Source: JBBROS01 sp965213845
GTDB lineage: Bacteria; Pseudomonadota; Alphaproteobacteria; Acetobacterales; Acetobacteraceae
Direction: 5' to 3'
NCBI GenBank assembly: GCA_965213845.1
Contig: CBDCAI010000005.1
Coordinates: 868,001-932,000 of the forward strand
DNA length: 64,000 nucleotides
Shown piece after piece: positions 33,341 to 41,862 of this stretch. Every line of letters starts with the position of its first letter. Position 1 is the first letter of the stretch. Below the pieces are notes generated by a model. The model was not told the origin of the DNA and did not search any database. It was given only the letters and a program-made list of their open reading frames with translations. The position numbers and the translations under genes are program-made.

Positions 33341-34644
33341 CCGCGCTCCGCCTCAAGCGCCTGCTGCCGCGGGGGCTGCTCGGGCGCAGCCTGCTCATCG
33401 TGCTGGTGCCCCTCATCGCGTTGCAGGCCGTCGCCTTCACCTTCTTCTATGGCGCCCATCTCGACCTCGTGTCCCGCCGCCTGTCCGCGGCGGTCGCCGG
33501 CGAGATCGCACAGACGGTCGACCTGCTGCAGCGCTTCCCGGCCGAACGCGACACCACGCTGCGCAGCGCCTGGCTCTTGTACGAGATCCCGATGCGGCTG
33601 ACCCCGGGTGCCGCCTTGCCGCCCGACACGCACGTGAACCAGTTCGGCCCCATGGACGACGACCTGGCGGCGGCCATCCAGGCCAAGGTGGGCCGCCCCT
33701 TCGTGATGGACTGGTCGTCCGACGCGCGCAACGTGCTGGTCCGGGTCCAGCTTCCGGATGCGCTGCTGGAGGTGGAGGCCCCGCGCAAGCGGCTCTACCC
33801 CAGCTCGCTCTATATCTTCGTCATCTGGGTCGTCGGCACCGCGCTGGCGCTGTTCGGCATCGCCGCCCTGTTCCTGCGCAACCAGGTCCGGGCCATCAAG
33901 CGCCTGGCGATGGCGGCCGAGATCTTCGGCATGGGCCGGGACCACGGCCCCATCAAGCCCGAGGGCGCGACCGAGGTCCGCATGGCCGCCGCGGCCTTCA
34001 ACCGCATGCAGGCGCGGATCGTCCGCTTCCTGGCGCAGCGGACGGAGATGCTGGCCGGCGTCAGCCACGATCTGCGCACGCCGCTGACCCGCCTGCGCCT
34101 GGCGCTCGCCGTGCTGCCCGCCACCCCGGCGCTGCGGGACGACGTGGCGGACATGACGGCGGACGTCGAGGAGATGGAGCGGATGATCTCCGGCTACCTC
34201 GCGTTCGCCCGCGGCGAGGGGTCGGAGCAGGCGCAGCCCGTGGACCTGACGGCGCTGCTGGAGGAGATCGCGGCCGGCGCCCGCCGGGCCGGGGCGGAGG
34301 TGACGCTGGATGCGCCGGAGGGGCTGACCGTCAACCTGCGCCCCAGCGCCGCCCGCCGGGCGCTGACCAACCTGGTCGACAACGCCCGCCGCCATGCCCA
34401 CCACATCCGCCTGGCTGCGGAGGCGCAGGACCGTGCGATCCAGCTGACGGTGGACGACGACGGACCCGGCATCCCGCCCGACCGCCGCGAGAGCGTCTTC
34501 CGGCCGTTCGAGAGCGGCGCCGACGGCGGCACCGGCCTCGGCCTGACGATCGCCCGCGACATCGTCCGCGGGCATGGCGGCGAGATCATGCTGGAGGACA
34601 GCCCGATGGGTGGGCTGCGGGCGCGGCTGCGCCTGCCGGTGTAA
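33337..34644 (+). CDS. EnvZ-like sensor histidine kinase
   Basis: 435 residues, GTG start overlapping the response-regulator stop. Helix 1 SLLIVLVPLIALQAVAFTFF, a periplasmic domain of about 125 residues, helix 2 LYIFVIWVVGTALALFGIAA, HAMP, then H-box GVSHDLRTPLTRLRLAL with the phosphorylated histidine near residue 245, N-box RALTNLVDNARRHA, G1 DDDGPGIP, G2 GGTGLGLTI. The periplasmic part lacks a recognised sensory fold. Its cognate regulator is the gene before it. It ends 2 bp from convergent livF. Confidence 0.92.
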   Translation: MTALRLKRLLPRGLLGRSLLIVLVPLIALQAVAFTFFYGAHLDLVSRRLSAAVAGEIAQTVDLLQRFPAERDTTLRSAWLLYEIPMRLTPGAALPPDTHVNQFGPMDDDLAAAIQAKVGRPFVMDWSSDARNVLVRVQLPDALLEVEAPRKRLYPSSLYIFVIWVVGTALALFGIAALFLRNQVRAIKRLAMAAEIFGMGRDHGPIKPEGATEVRMAAAAFNRMQARIVRFLAQRTEMLAGVSHDLRTPLTRLRLALAVLPATPALRDDVADMTADVEEMERMISGYLAFARGEGSEQAQPVDLTALLEEIAAGARRAGAEVTLDAPEGLTVNLRPSAARRALTNLVDNARRHAHHIRLAAEAQDRAIQLTVDDDGPGIPPDRRESVFRPFESGADGGTGLGLTIARDIVRGHGGEIMLEDSPMGGLRARLRLPV

Positions 34645-34646
34645 GC

Positions 34647-35369
34647 TTAGTGGGCGGCGCCCAGATAGGCGGCGCGGACCGCCGGGTCGTCGCGCAGCTG
34701 TGCCGCGGGGCCCTCGGCCGAGAGGCGGCCATTCTCCATGACGTAGCCGTAATCGGCGACCTCCAGGGCCGCGGCGGCGAACTGCTCGACCAGCAGCATG
34801 GTCACCGCAGCCTCCTTCAGGCGCGCGATGGTGGCGAAGACGTCGGCCACCAGGCGGGGTGCGAGGCCCATGCTGGGTTCGTCCAGCAGCAGCACGTCGG
34901 GGTTCAGCATCAGGGCGCGGGCCATGGCCAGCATCTGCTGCTCGCCACCCGACAGCGTGCCGGCCAGCTGGGTGCGCCGCTCCGCCAGGCGCGGGAACAG
35001 CGCGTACATGCGGTCGAGGTCGGCCGCGACATCACCGCGGGCGCGGCTGCCTGTCAGGCGCGGGAAGGCGCCCATGACCAGGTTGTCTGACACGGGCAGG
35101 GTGGCGAACACCCGCCGTCCTTCGGGCGAGTGTGCCAGGCCGCGCCGGGTGATGACATGGGAGGGCAGGCCGCCGATCGGCTTGCCGGCCAGCAGGATGG
35201 TCCCGCTTTCCGGTTTGATCATGCCCGACAGCGCCCGCAGCGTTGTGGTCTTGCCGGCCCCGTTGCTGCCGATCAGCGTCACCAGCTGGCCGCGTTCCAC
35301 CCGCATCGTCAGCCCATGCAGCACCTGCACCTTGCCGTAGCCGGCCACCAGCCCCGTCACCTGCAGCAT
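34647..35369 (-). CDS. livF: Branched-chain amino-acid ABC transporter ATPase LivF
   Basis: 240 residues. Walker A GSNGAGKTTTLRAL, signature TLSGGEQQMLAMARALM, Walker B VLLLDEPSMGLAPRL, H-loop region LLVEQFAAAAL. LivF type by size and by the HSPEGRRVFATLPVSDNLVMG segment. The ATG overlaps the stop of the LivM-LivG fusion by one base. With LivG it powers uptake of Leu/Ile/Val or related amino acids or amides. Confidence 0.95.
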   Translation of the reverse strand: MLQVTGLVAGYGKVQVLHGLTMRVERGQLVTLIGSNGAGKTTTLRALSGMIKPESGTILLAGKPIGGLPSHVITRRGLAHSPEGRRVFATLPVSDNLVMGAFPRLTGSRARGDVAADLDRMYALFPRLAERRTQLAGTLSGGEQQMLAMARALMLNPDVLLLDEPSMGLAPRLVADVFATIARLKEAAVTMLLVEQFAAAALEVADYGYVMENGRLSAEGPAAQLRDDPAVRAAYLGAAH

Positions 35370-37351
35370 CAGGCCGCCTCCATCACGGCGCCACCCAGGT
35401 AGGCGGCGATCACCCGTTCATCCGCCTGTACCGCGGCCGGCGCGCCCTCGGCGATCTTCTGGCCGAAATCCAGCACCGTGACCGTGTCGCACAGGCTCAT
35501 GACCACATCCATGTGGTGCTCGATCAGGATCAGCGTGACGCCGTGGTCCCTGATCTTGCGGATGATGTCGACCAGCACCTTGATGTCGGGCGCGGTCAGG
35601 CCGGCTGCCGGCTCGTCCAGCAGCATCAGCTTGGGGTCCAGCGCCAGCGCCCGGCCGATCTCGAGCAGGCGCTGCTTGCCGTAGGGCAGGTTGCGCGCTT
35701 CCTCGTTGGCCAGCGCCTCGAGCCCGACGAAGCGCAGGATGCTGGCGGCCCGCACCTGGGCGTCGGCTTCCTCGCGCCGGGCCCGCGGCGAGGCGAGCAC
35801 GACCTCGGCCAGGGATCCGCGATAGGCGTGGTGCAGCCCGACCATCACGTTTTCGATCAGCGTCAGCTCGCCGAACAGCTGCACGTTCTGGAACGTGCGC
35901 GCGATGCCGGCGGCGGCGATGTCGGGCGAGGGCTTGCCGGCGATGCTGACGCCCTCCAGCAGGATCTCGCCCCCGGTCGGCACATAGATGCCGGTCAGCA
36001 CGTTCATCATGGTGCTTTTGCCGGAGCCGTTGGGCCCGATCAGCCCGTGGATGGTGCCGGGCATGACGGAGAGGTCGACCTGGTTGAGCGCCTTCAGCCC
36101 GCCGAACTGCATCAGCACGGCCTTCACCTCGAGCAGCGGGCGCCCGGCCTCCACCACCGGTGCCGCGGCCGACCACACCTTGTCGGCCTCGCCGCGGGCG
36201 GTGATGACGGCATGGGCGTGCACCAGGCCCGGCCGCAGCCGGCCGACGGCGGTGCGCAGGAAGCCGTAGATGCCCTCGGGCAGGTAGTAGACGACGAACA
36301 GGATCATGGACCCGAAGATCGCCAGCTTGAAGTCGGTGATCTTCTCCAGCGCGAGCGAGAAGGCGAAGAAGGCGACGCACAGCCCCGTGGGGATCAGCAG
36401 CGCCGCCTTGCTCTCGGCCCGGCGGTAGCTGGCCGCCGCCGCGACCACGGCCGCGGCCGCGATGATGCCGGCGATGATGCGGAACAGCTCGATGTCCGCC
36501 AGCAGGTTCGGCAGCACCACGATGACGACGGCGCCCAGCACCGGCCCCACGCGCGACTTCCGCCCGCCCAGCGTGACGGCCAGCAGGAACTGGATCGCCA
36601 GCTCGACCGAGAAGTTGTTGGGCGCGACATACTGCTCGGAGTAGGCGAACAACGACCCGGCGAGCCCGGCCATGCCGGCGCTGAACGCGAACGCGATCAC
36701 CTTGTGCTTGTAGACGCTGACGCCCATGCAGTCGGACGCGATGGGCGCGTCGCGCAGCGCCTCGAACGCGCGGCCGTAGCGGCTGGCGATCAGCCGGTTG
36801 ATGGCGACGACGCTCAGCAGCAGGCATGCGGCGACGATGAAGTAGAACTCGAACTCCTTCAGCCGCGCGGTCGACATGTCGAAGAACGAGCCGTCGGCGG
36901 CGTAGTCGCGGAAATCCCAGAAGATGGGTTTGACCAGCGTGATGCCCATGGGGCCGTTGGTCAGGAAGTCCATCTCGTTGATCAGCGTGTAGATGATGGT
37001 GCCGAAGGCCAGCGTCACCATGGCGAGGTAGGGGCCTGTCACCCGCAGCGCCGGCAGCGCCAGCACGAGGCCGAACAGCGCGGCGGCGACGATGCCGACG
37101 GGGATGGAGGCGAGCAGGCCTATGCCGAACTTCAGGCTGAGGATGCCCGCCGCATAGGCGCCGATGCCGAGCAGGGCCGCATGGCCGAGCGAGACCTCGC
37201 CGGTGTAGCCGAATACGATGTCGAGCCCCAGCAGCAGGATGGAGTAGATCAGGATGACGACCAGCAGGTGCAGGTAGTAGGGGTTCGTCACCAGGAAGGG
37301 CAGTGCCAGAAGCGCCGCGACCAGCAGCAGGGGCTTGATGAAGCGGGTCAT
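35369..37351 (-). CDS. livMG: Fused LivM permease - LivG ATPase of a branched-chain amino-acid ABC importer
   Basis: 660 residues in one uninterrupted frame. Residues 1-330 are LivM: about ten helices (LLVVILIYSILLLGLDIVFG, GEVSLGHAALLGIGAYAAGI, and the EAA-like RAFEALRDAPIASDCMGVSV). A linker to about residue 400 precedes LivG: Walker A GPNGSGKSTMMNVLTG near 440, signature region NLPYGKQRLLEIGRAL near 558 (LPYGKQ in place of LSYGQQ), Walker B LMLLDEPAAGLTAPD, H-loop LIEHHMDVVM. Such fusions occur in some proteobacteria and fix permease:ATPase stoichiometry. Confidence 0.95.
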   Translation of the reverse strand: MTRFIKPLLLVAALLALPFLVTNPYYLHLLVVILIYSILLLGLDIVFGYTGEVSLGHAALLGIGAYAAGILSLKFGIGLLASIPVGIVAAALFGLVLALPALRVTGPYLAMVTLAFGTIIYTLINEMDFLTNGPMGITLVKPIFWDFRDYAADGSFFDMSTARLKEFEFYFIVAACLLLSVVAINRLIASRYGRAFEALRDAPIASDCMGVSVYKHKVIAFAFSAGMAGLAGSLFAYSEQYVAPNNFSVELAIQFLLAVTLGGRKSRVGPVLGAVVIVVLPNLLADIELFRIIAGIIAAAAVVAAAASYRRAESKAALLIPTGLCVAFFAFSLALEKITDFKLAIFGSMILFVVYYLPEGIYGFLRTAVGRLRPGLVHAHAVITARGEADKVWSAAAPVVEAGRPLLEVKAVLMQFGGLKALNQVDLSVMPGTIHGLIGPNGSGKSTMMNVLTGIYVPTGGEILLEGVSIAGKPSPDIAAAGIARTFQNVQLFGELTLIENVMVGLHHAYRGSLAEVVLASPRARREEADAQVRAASILRFVGLEALANEEARNLPYGKQRLLEIGRALALDPKLMLLDEPAAGLTAPDIKVLVDIIRKIRDHGVTLILIEHHMDVVMSLCDTVTVLDFGQKIAEGAPAAVQADERVIAAYLGGAVMEAA

Positions 37352-37354
37352 CGC

Positions 37355-38227
37355 TCAGACCTTCCGGATCGTGCGCTTGCCGAACAGGCCCGACGGCTTG
37401 AACGACAGCACCAGCAGCAGCAGCACCAGGCCCGGCACGTCCTTGTAGCCGGTGGAAATGTAGAACCCGGTCAGCGTCTCCGTCACGCCCAGGATCAACC
37501 CGCCGGCGATGACGCCGAACCCGCTGTTCAGCCCGCCGATGATGGCCACCGCGAAGGCCTTCAGTCCCAGCGCCGCGCCCATCTGCGGCCCCGTCAGCGT
37601 AATGGGCGCGATCAGCACCCCGGCGAACGCCGCCGTCATGCTGCTGAGCGCATAGCTGAAGGTGATCACAGCACCCGTGTTGATGCCCATCAGGCCCGCG
37701 GCCTCGCGGTCGTTCGCCGTCGCCACGACCGCCTTGCCGAAGATGCTGCGGCGGTTGAACACCTCCACCGCCAGCATCAGCGCCAGCGCGCCCACCACGA
37801 TGGCGATCTCCATCGGCTGCGCCCGCACGCCCATGACGTCGATGGCTTCCTCGGGCAGCGGCGAGGGGAACTTCAGCGCGTCGCGGCCCCAGATGTTCTC
37901 GGCCAGGTTCTTGAAGATGATGCCCAGCGCGATGGTGGCCATGATCCATCCGCTTTCCGACTTCAGCTTCATGGCCTGCCGCACCGCCAGCCGCTCCACG
38001 ACCGCGCCCTGCAGCAGCCCGAAGGCCAGCACGATCGGCAGCATCGCCCAGTAGCCCACGAGGTACGTGGCCGAGAGCCCGACCAGCGAACCCAGCATCA
38101 GCGCCTCGCCCTGCCCGAAGTTCAGCGTCTTGGAGGTGGCGAAGGTGAGCTGATAGCCGAAGGCGATCACGCCGTAGATCATGCCCACGGCGATACCACT
38201 GACGATGAGCTGGGCGAGGATCTGCAT
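37355..38227 (-). CDS. livH: Branched-chain amino-acid ABC transporter permease LivH
   Basis: 290 residues, about eight helices. Start MQILAQLIVSGIAVGMIYGV, GQGEALMLGSLVGLSATYLV, and the cytoplasmic loop VVATANDREAAGLMGINTG that contacts the ATPase. LivMG starts 3 bp after its stop. It follows a terminator hairpin that separates it from the binding-protein gene. Confidence 0.94.
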   Translation of the reverse strand: MQILAQLIVSGIAVGMIYGVIAFGYQLTFATSKTLNFGQGEALMLGSLVGLSATYLVGYWAMLPIVLAFGLLQGAVVERLAVRQAMKLKSESGWIMATIALGIIFKNLAENIWGRDALKFPSPLPEEAIDVMGVRAQPMEIAIVVGALALMLAVEVFNRRSIFGKAVVATANDREAAGLMGINTGAVITFSYALSSMTAAFAGVLIAPITLTGPQMGAALGLKAFAVAIIGGLNSGFGVIAGGLILGVTETLTGFYISTGYKDVPGLVLLLLVLSFKPSGLFGKRTIRKV

Positions 38228-38239
38228 GCGTGGGGTCCT

Positions 38240-38278
38240 GGATAAGAAAAAGCCCTCCTGCCCGGGGGCAGGAGGGCT
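38240..38278 (-). terminator. Strong Rho-independent terminator between livK and livH
   Basis: Reading leftward from livK: perfect 12-bp stem AGCCCTCCTGCC / GGCAGGAGGGCT with a 4-nt loop, followed by TTTTTCTT. It lies 22 bp after the livK stop and 13 bp before the livH start region. Partial read-through would make binding protein in excess over the membrane complex, as needed for these importers. Confidence 0.88.
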
Positions 38279-38299
38279 GTCGCGGCGGTGTGGCGCCGT

Positions 38300-39520
38300 T
38301 CAGCTGCGGGGTTTGCTGCGGGTCGCCTTGTCACCCGCGATGTCCTCGGCATGTGCCGGCTGGACCCGCGCGTCCTTGACCTCGCCGAACACCGGGATGT
38401 TGGCGGTGATCGCCTCGTGGTCCGTCTTGCTGAACGGGTGGTCGTAGGTGGTGACCACGCCCTCGACCTTCTCGTTGAGGTTCTCGAGCGCATCCTTGAT
38501 CTTGCGACCCTCGGTGCCGCCGGCCTGCTTGATGGCGGCGGCCAGCAGGTAGACGCTGTCGTAGCCCTGCGCCGCCGAGACCGGCGACGGCATGCGGTCG
38601 ATCTTGTAGGCGTCCTGATAGGCCTTGATGAACGCGGCCCGCTTCGGCGTGGTCGGCAGCTGCAGGAAGGTCTGCGGCATCATCGCGCCATTGCCGTTGG
38701 TGGCGGAGGTGTCGATGAAGCTTGCCATGCTCAGCGTCCAGCTGCCGACCAGCGGCACCTTCCAGCCGAGCTTGGCCTGCCCGTTGGCGATCTGCGCCAG
38801 CTCGGGCCCGATGCCGTAGGTCAGGATGACGTCCGCCCCCGCTTCCTTGGCGCGCAGCAGCTGCGCCGTCATGTCGGTGTCGCCGATGTTGAACTTCTCT
38901 TCGGCGACCGGCTTCACGCCCTTGGCGGACAGCGCCTTCTCCAGGTCTTCCCGCCCGAGCTGACCGTAGTTGGTGCTGTCGGCCAGGATCGCCGGCTTCT
39001 TGAAGCCGCGGCGGGTGATCGCCTCCTCGACGATCATCGGGGCCTGGATGTTGTCGGGCGCCGCGTTGCGGAACACGTAGTTGGCGCGCTCCTTGGTGAA
39101 CTGCTGCGTGATCACGGTGCCGGTGGCGACGTTGTTGATCACGGGGATCTCGGCTTCCTGGTAGAAGCGCTGCGAGGCCAGGGCGACGCCGGTGTTGATG
39201 AACCCGAGGTCGGCGACGACCTTCTCCTTGTTGATCAGCTCCTGCGCGATCTGCACGCCCAGCTCGTTGCGGGCCTCGTCGTCGCGTTCGACGGCCAACA
39301 GCGGGCGGCCCAGCACGCCGCCGGCCTTGTTGATCTCGGCGATGGCGAGCTTCACGCCGTCGCGCATCGACACGCCCATGCTGGACGATCCGCCGGTGAA
39401 GGGGCCGGACACGCCGATCTTGATGGGGTCGGCGGCCCAGGCCGGGGCGGTGAGGGGGCCTGCGGCAAGGGCGACGGCGGCAACGGCCGCGAGAAGGGCG
39501 GTACGGCGGGTCGAAGACAT
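38300..39520 (-). CDS. livK: Branched-chain amino-acid-type ABC substrate-binding protein
   Basis: 406 residues. Signal peptide with a basic start and ALLAAVAAVALAAGPLTA, cleaved near AWAA-DP. Type I periplasmic fold of the LivJ/LivK class: IKIGVSGPFTGGSSSMGVSM, INKAGGVLGRPLLAVERDDE, and the lobe hinge DVILTYGIGPELAQIANG. It captures the ligand and delivers it to LivH/LivMG. Exact ligand (branched-chain amino acid, urea, amide or aromatic acid) cannot be fixed. Confidence 0.93.
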   Translation of the reverse strand: MSSTRRTALLAAVAAVALAAGPLTAPAWAADPIKIGVSGPFTGGSSSMGVSMRDGVKLAIAEINKAGGVLGRPLLAVERDDEARNELGVQIAQELINKEKVVADLGFINTGVALASQRFYQEAEIPVINNVATGTVITQQFTKERANYVFRNAAPDNIQAPMIVEEAITRRGFKKPAILADSTNYGQLGREDLEKALSAKGVKPVAEEKFNIGDTDMTAQLLRAKEAGADVILTYGIGPELAQIANGQAKLGWKVPLVGSWTLSMASFIDTSATNGNGAMMPQTFLQLPTTPKRAAFIKAYQDAYKIDRMPSPVSAAQGYDSVYLLAAAIKQAGGTEGRKIKDALENLNEKVEGVVTTYDHPFSKTDHEAITANIPVFGEVKDARVQPAHAEDIAGDKATRSKPRS

Positions 39521-39603
39521 CGGACGGTTTCCTCATTCACGGGGCGCGGTTTGCGCCGGGTGCCCGGTTTCGGGGTTGGGAGGGCTATAACACGGGCGAC
39601 GCG

Positions 39604-39628
39604 GCCCGTCATCGCGTCCATGACGGGC
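39604..39628. promoter_or_regulatory. Inverted repeat upstream of livK, candidate operator
   Basis: Perfect 9-bp arms GCCCGTCAT and ATGACGGGC separated by 7 bp, about 85-110 bp upstream of the livK start and 68 bp from the SCO1 start on the other side. A TTATAG (minus strand, 39586-39591) between it and livK may be a -10 box. Position fits a regulator site shared by divergent genes. Confidence 0.4.
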
Positions 39629-39695
39629 ATGTGCAATAATCGTCCGCTCTTTCGCAGGGGCGGCGGCAGGCCCATTATCGAGTGATGAAACCCCC

Positions 39696-40277
39696 ATGCT
39701 GACCCGACGACGCGCCCTTCTGCTGGCCCCGGCCGCCTTGCTGGCCACCGGGCTTGCCGGTGCCGCGGCCTATCTCGGCCTGCGGGCGGAGCCGGCGGCC
39801 ATCCCGATCGGCGGACCCTTCACCCTGCAGGACGGCAACGGGCACCTGGTGACCGATCAGCAGTTCCGCGGCCGTTGGATGCTGGTGTATTTCGGCTACA
39901 CCCACTGCCCCGATGCCTGCCCGACCGCGCTGCAGGACATGGCGAACGCGGTCGATCAGCTCGGGCCGCGCAAGAAGGATGTGGCGATCGTCTTCATCAC
40001 CGTGGATCCCGACCGCGACACGCCGCCGGTGATGAAGGACTACGTGGCGGGGTTCGAGGCGGGCATCACGGCACTGAGCGGCAGCCCCGAGGCGGTGGCC
40101 GCCGCGGCGCGGGCCTACCGCGTCTATTATGCCCGCCACGCGACCAAGGACGGCGGTTACGACATGGACCACAGCAGCATCATCTATCTGATGGACCCGC
40201 GCGGCCGGTTCGTCGGCAACTTCACCCACGAGACCCCGCCCGACCAGATCGCAGCCCGGCTGAAGGCGGTCGTCTGA
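39696..40277 (+). CDS. SCO1/SenC family copper chaperone
   Basis: 193 residues. An N-terminal membrane anchor (ALLLAPAALLATGLAGAAAY) puts the thioredoxin-fold domain in the periplasm. Copper ligands are visible: YTHCPDACPTAL (CxxxC, near residue 70) and the distant histidine in MDHSSIIYL. The family delivers copper to, or reduces, the CuA site of cytochrome c oxidase. The next gene starts 1 bp after its stop. Confidence 0.93.
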   Translation: MLTRRRALLLAPAALLATGLAGAAAYLGLRAEPAAIPIGGPFTLQDGNGHLVTDQQFRGRWMLVYFGYTHCPDACPTALQDMANAVDQLGPRKKDVAIVFITVDPDRDTPPVMKDYVAGFEAGITALSGSPEAVAAAARAYRVYYARHATKDGGYDMDHSSIIYLMDPRGRFVGNFTHETPPDQIAARLKAVV

Positions 40278-40278
40278 C

Positions 40279-40737
40279 ATGCGCCCGAGTGCGATCTTCC
40301 TGGGCGCGGCCCTGCTGGCGGCCTGCCCCCGCCCGGTCTGGGCCGACACGCATGGCGTGACCGTCGTGAACAGCGGCACGGAGACGATCCGGCGGATCGA
40401 GATCGGGTCCGGCGACAACCGCCTGCGGTCCCAGGTGCCGCCCGGCGCGCAGGCCCGCATCACCTACAGCACGGGCTGCAAGGCCGATATCCGCATCGGC
40501 TACGACGGTGGCCGGACCGAAGCCTTCGCCGGGGTCGACATCTGCGCGGACCCGCGGATCGTGACGGGGCAGGGCGTGGTCTCGGTCGACACGTCGAGCC
40601 ATGCCACGTCGCCCGGCAGCGGCAAGGTCGCCGCGACCAAGGCCGCGGCACTCGGCACGCCGGTCAAGGCGCCGCCGCCGATCGTGCCGCCCTGGACGGG
40701 CAAGAGCATCACCAAACGCTTCGGCGGGATGGAGTGA
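40279..40737 (+). CDS. Hypothetical exported protein
   Basis: 152 residues. Signal peptide MRPSAIFLGAALLAACPRPV cleaved near WAD. The mature part starts GVTVVNSGTETIRRIEIGSG and has two cysteines (TGCKADIRIG, VDICADP) that could form a disulfide, followed by a Ser/Lys/Pro-rich tail. No family recognised; the first 85 residues look like a small beta-sandwich. The 1-bp gap to the SCO1 gene implies one transcript, so a role in periplasmic copper or oxidase maturation is possible but unproven. Confidence 0.75.
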   Translation: MRPSAIFLGAALLAACPRPVWADTHGVTVVNSGTETIRRIEIGSGDNRLRSQVPPGAQARITYSTGCKADIRIGYDGGRTEAFAGVDICADPRIVTGQGVVSVDTSSHATSPGSGKVAATKAAALGTPVKAPPPIVPPWTGKSITKRFGGME

Positions 40738-40770
40738 CGGGACCATCTTCGGCGTGATGGGAATGGACGC

Positions 40771-41787
40771 CTAGGGGTTCGGCTGAGCGTCCTTCACGAA
40801 CAGGAAGGTGTTGCTGATCCATTCCCCGGGCCGTCCGACGCACCAGTCGGGCTGCACCTCCAGCGGGCGCAGCCCGGCCCGGTGCGCCAGGGCGAACACC
40901 GCATGCTGCGGCACGAAATGCATCTCCATCGTGCCCGGGCTGGCCGCGGGCTTGGGATAATCATAGTCCAGCGCGTAGGTCGGCACCTGGAAGAACGCGA
41001 AGCCGCCCGGGCGCAGCCCCGCGAAGGCCCGCGCCAGCACATCGAGGATGATGGGCGGCGGCGAGTGCTGCAGCGAGATCACGGAGAAGAACAGGTCCGC
41101 CCCTTCCAGCTCAATCAGGTCGGCCTGGCCCCGGATCTGGGCCAGCTCGACATTCCCGATCCCCTCTGCGGCCATCTGCGCGGCGGCGGCCCGCAGATGC
41201 GAGGCCGAGACGTCCAGCGCGACCACGCGGGTGAAACGCCGGGCCAGGCTGCGGGTGATCCGCCCGACGCCGCACCCGAGCTCGATGCAGGTGCCCTCGG
41301 CCGGCAGCGCCATGCCCGAGCGCCGCAGCCAGGCGTCCAGCCGATGCACCTCGCCTTCGCCGGCTGCGAGGAAGTCGGCCAGCGCCGCCCCGTCCAGCGC
41401 CTCGGCGCGATAGCGGTCCTCGGTCAGCACGGACCAGTGCGCGTCCGTCTCGCCCAGGGTCGACCAGGTCGCGGCCACGTGGTCCCACAGGGCCTGCAGC
41501 GCCGCCGGTTCGGTGGCGGCCTCAATGTGCATCGGCGGCGCGCTGTCCAGCGGGTAGGGCAGCACGGGCGGCGGCGGCTCGTTCAGGGTGCGGTATTCCT
41601 GCGAGTCGGTCAGCGACTCGACGATCCAGAGGAGGTCGCGCCCCTCGCCGAGGAGGCGCAGGTAGGTCGCCAGGCCTTCGGGGTCGACCTCCCGATGCAG
41701 GACCACCCGGAAGGCCAGCCGAACCAGGTCCGCGGGATCGGGGGTCGCGGGCAGGGGCTTGCGCCGGGGCAGGAGAGATTTCAGCAC
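40771..41787 (-). CDS. SAM-dependent methyltransferase with N-terminal DUF4214-like domain
   Basis: 338 residues. The N-terminal part (PADLVRLAFRVVLHREVDPE, then a DSQEYRTL helix) resembles DUF4214 modules often found in glycan or surface-layer proteins. The C-terminal half is a class I methyltransferase with motif I CIELGCGVGRITRSLARRF near residue 175, ADLFFSVISLQHSPPP and a late LRPGGFAFFQVPTY. I prefer the GTG at 41787 because GGGGAACG stands just upstream; a GTG 18 codons earlier has no such site. Acceptor unknown; glycan or lipid carrier methylation is plausible. Confidence 0.82.
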   Translation of the reverse strand: MLKSLLPRRKPLPATPDPADLVRLAFRVVLHREVDPEGLATYLRLLGEGRDLLWIVESLTDSQEYRTLNEPPPPVLPYPLDSAPPMHIEAATEPAALQALWDHVAATWSTLGETDAHWSVLTEDRYRAEALDGAALADFLAAGEGEVHRLDAWLRRSGMALPAEGTCIELGCGVGRITRSLARRFTRVVALDVSASHLRAAAAQMAAEGIGNVELAQIRGQADLIELEGADLFFSVISLQHSPPPIILDVLARAFAGLRPGGFAFFQVPTYALDYDYPKPAASPGTMEMHFVPQHAVFALAHRAGLRPLEVQPDWCVGRPGEWISNTFLFVKDAQPNP

Positions 41788-41862
41788 GTTCGTTCCCCAA
41801 TATTCCTTACTTTCGCGAAACCCTAGGGGCGGCACCGCCACGCGTCGATCCCCGGCCCGTGT

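Noticed and set aside
35369..37351. LivM-LivG fusion as an assembly or frameshift artefact
   Set aside because: The frame is open throughout with a plausible linker, and both halves are complete; such fusions are known, so I treat it as real.
35243..38245. A 1000-codon open frame on the plus strand across the liv genes
   Set aside because: Complement of livH/livMG with Gln/His/Asp-rich shadow composition; the minus-strand genes show complete domain motifs.
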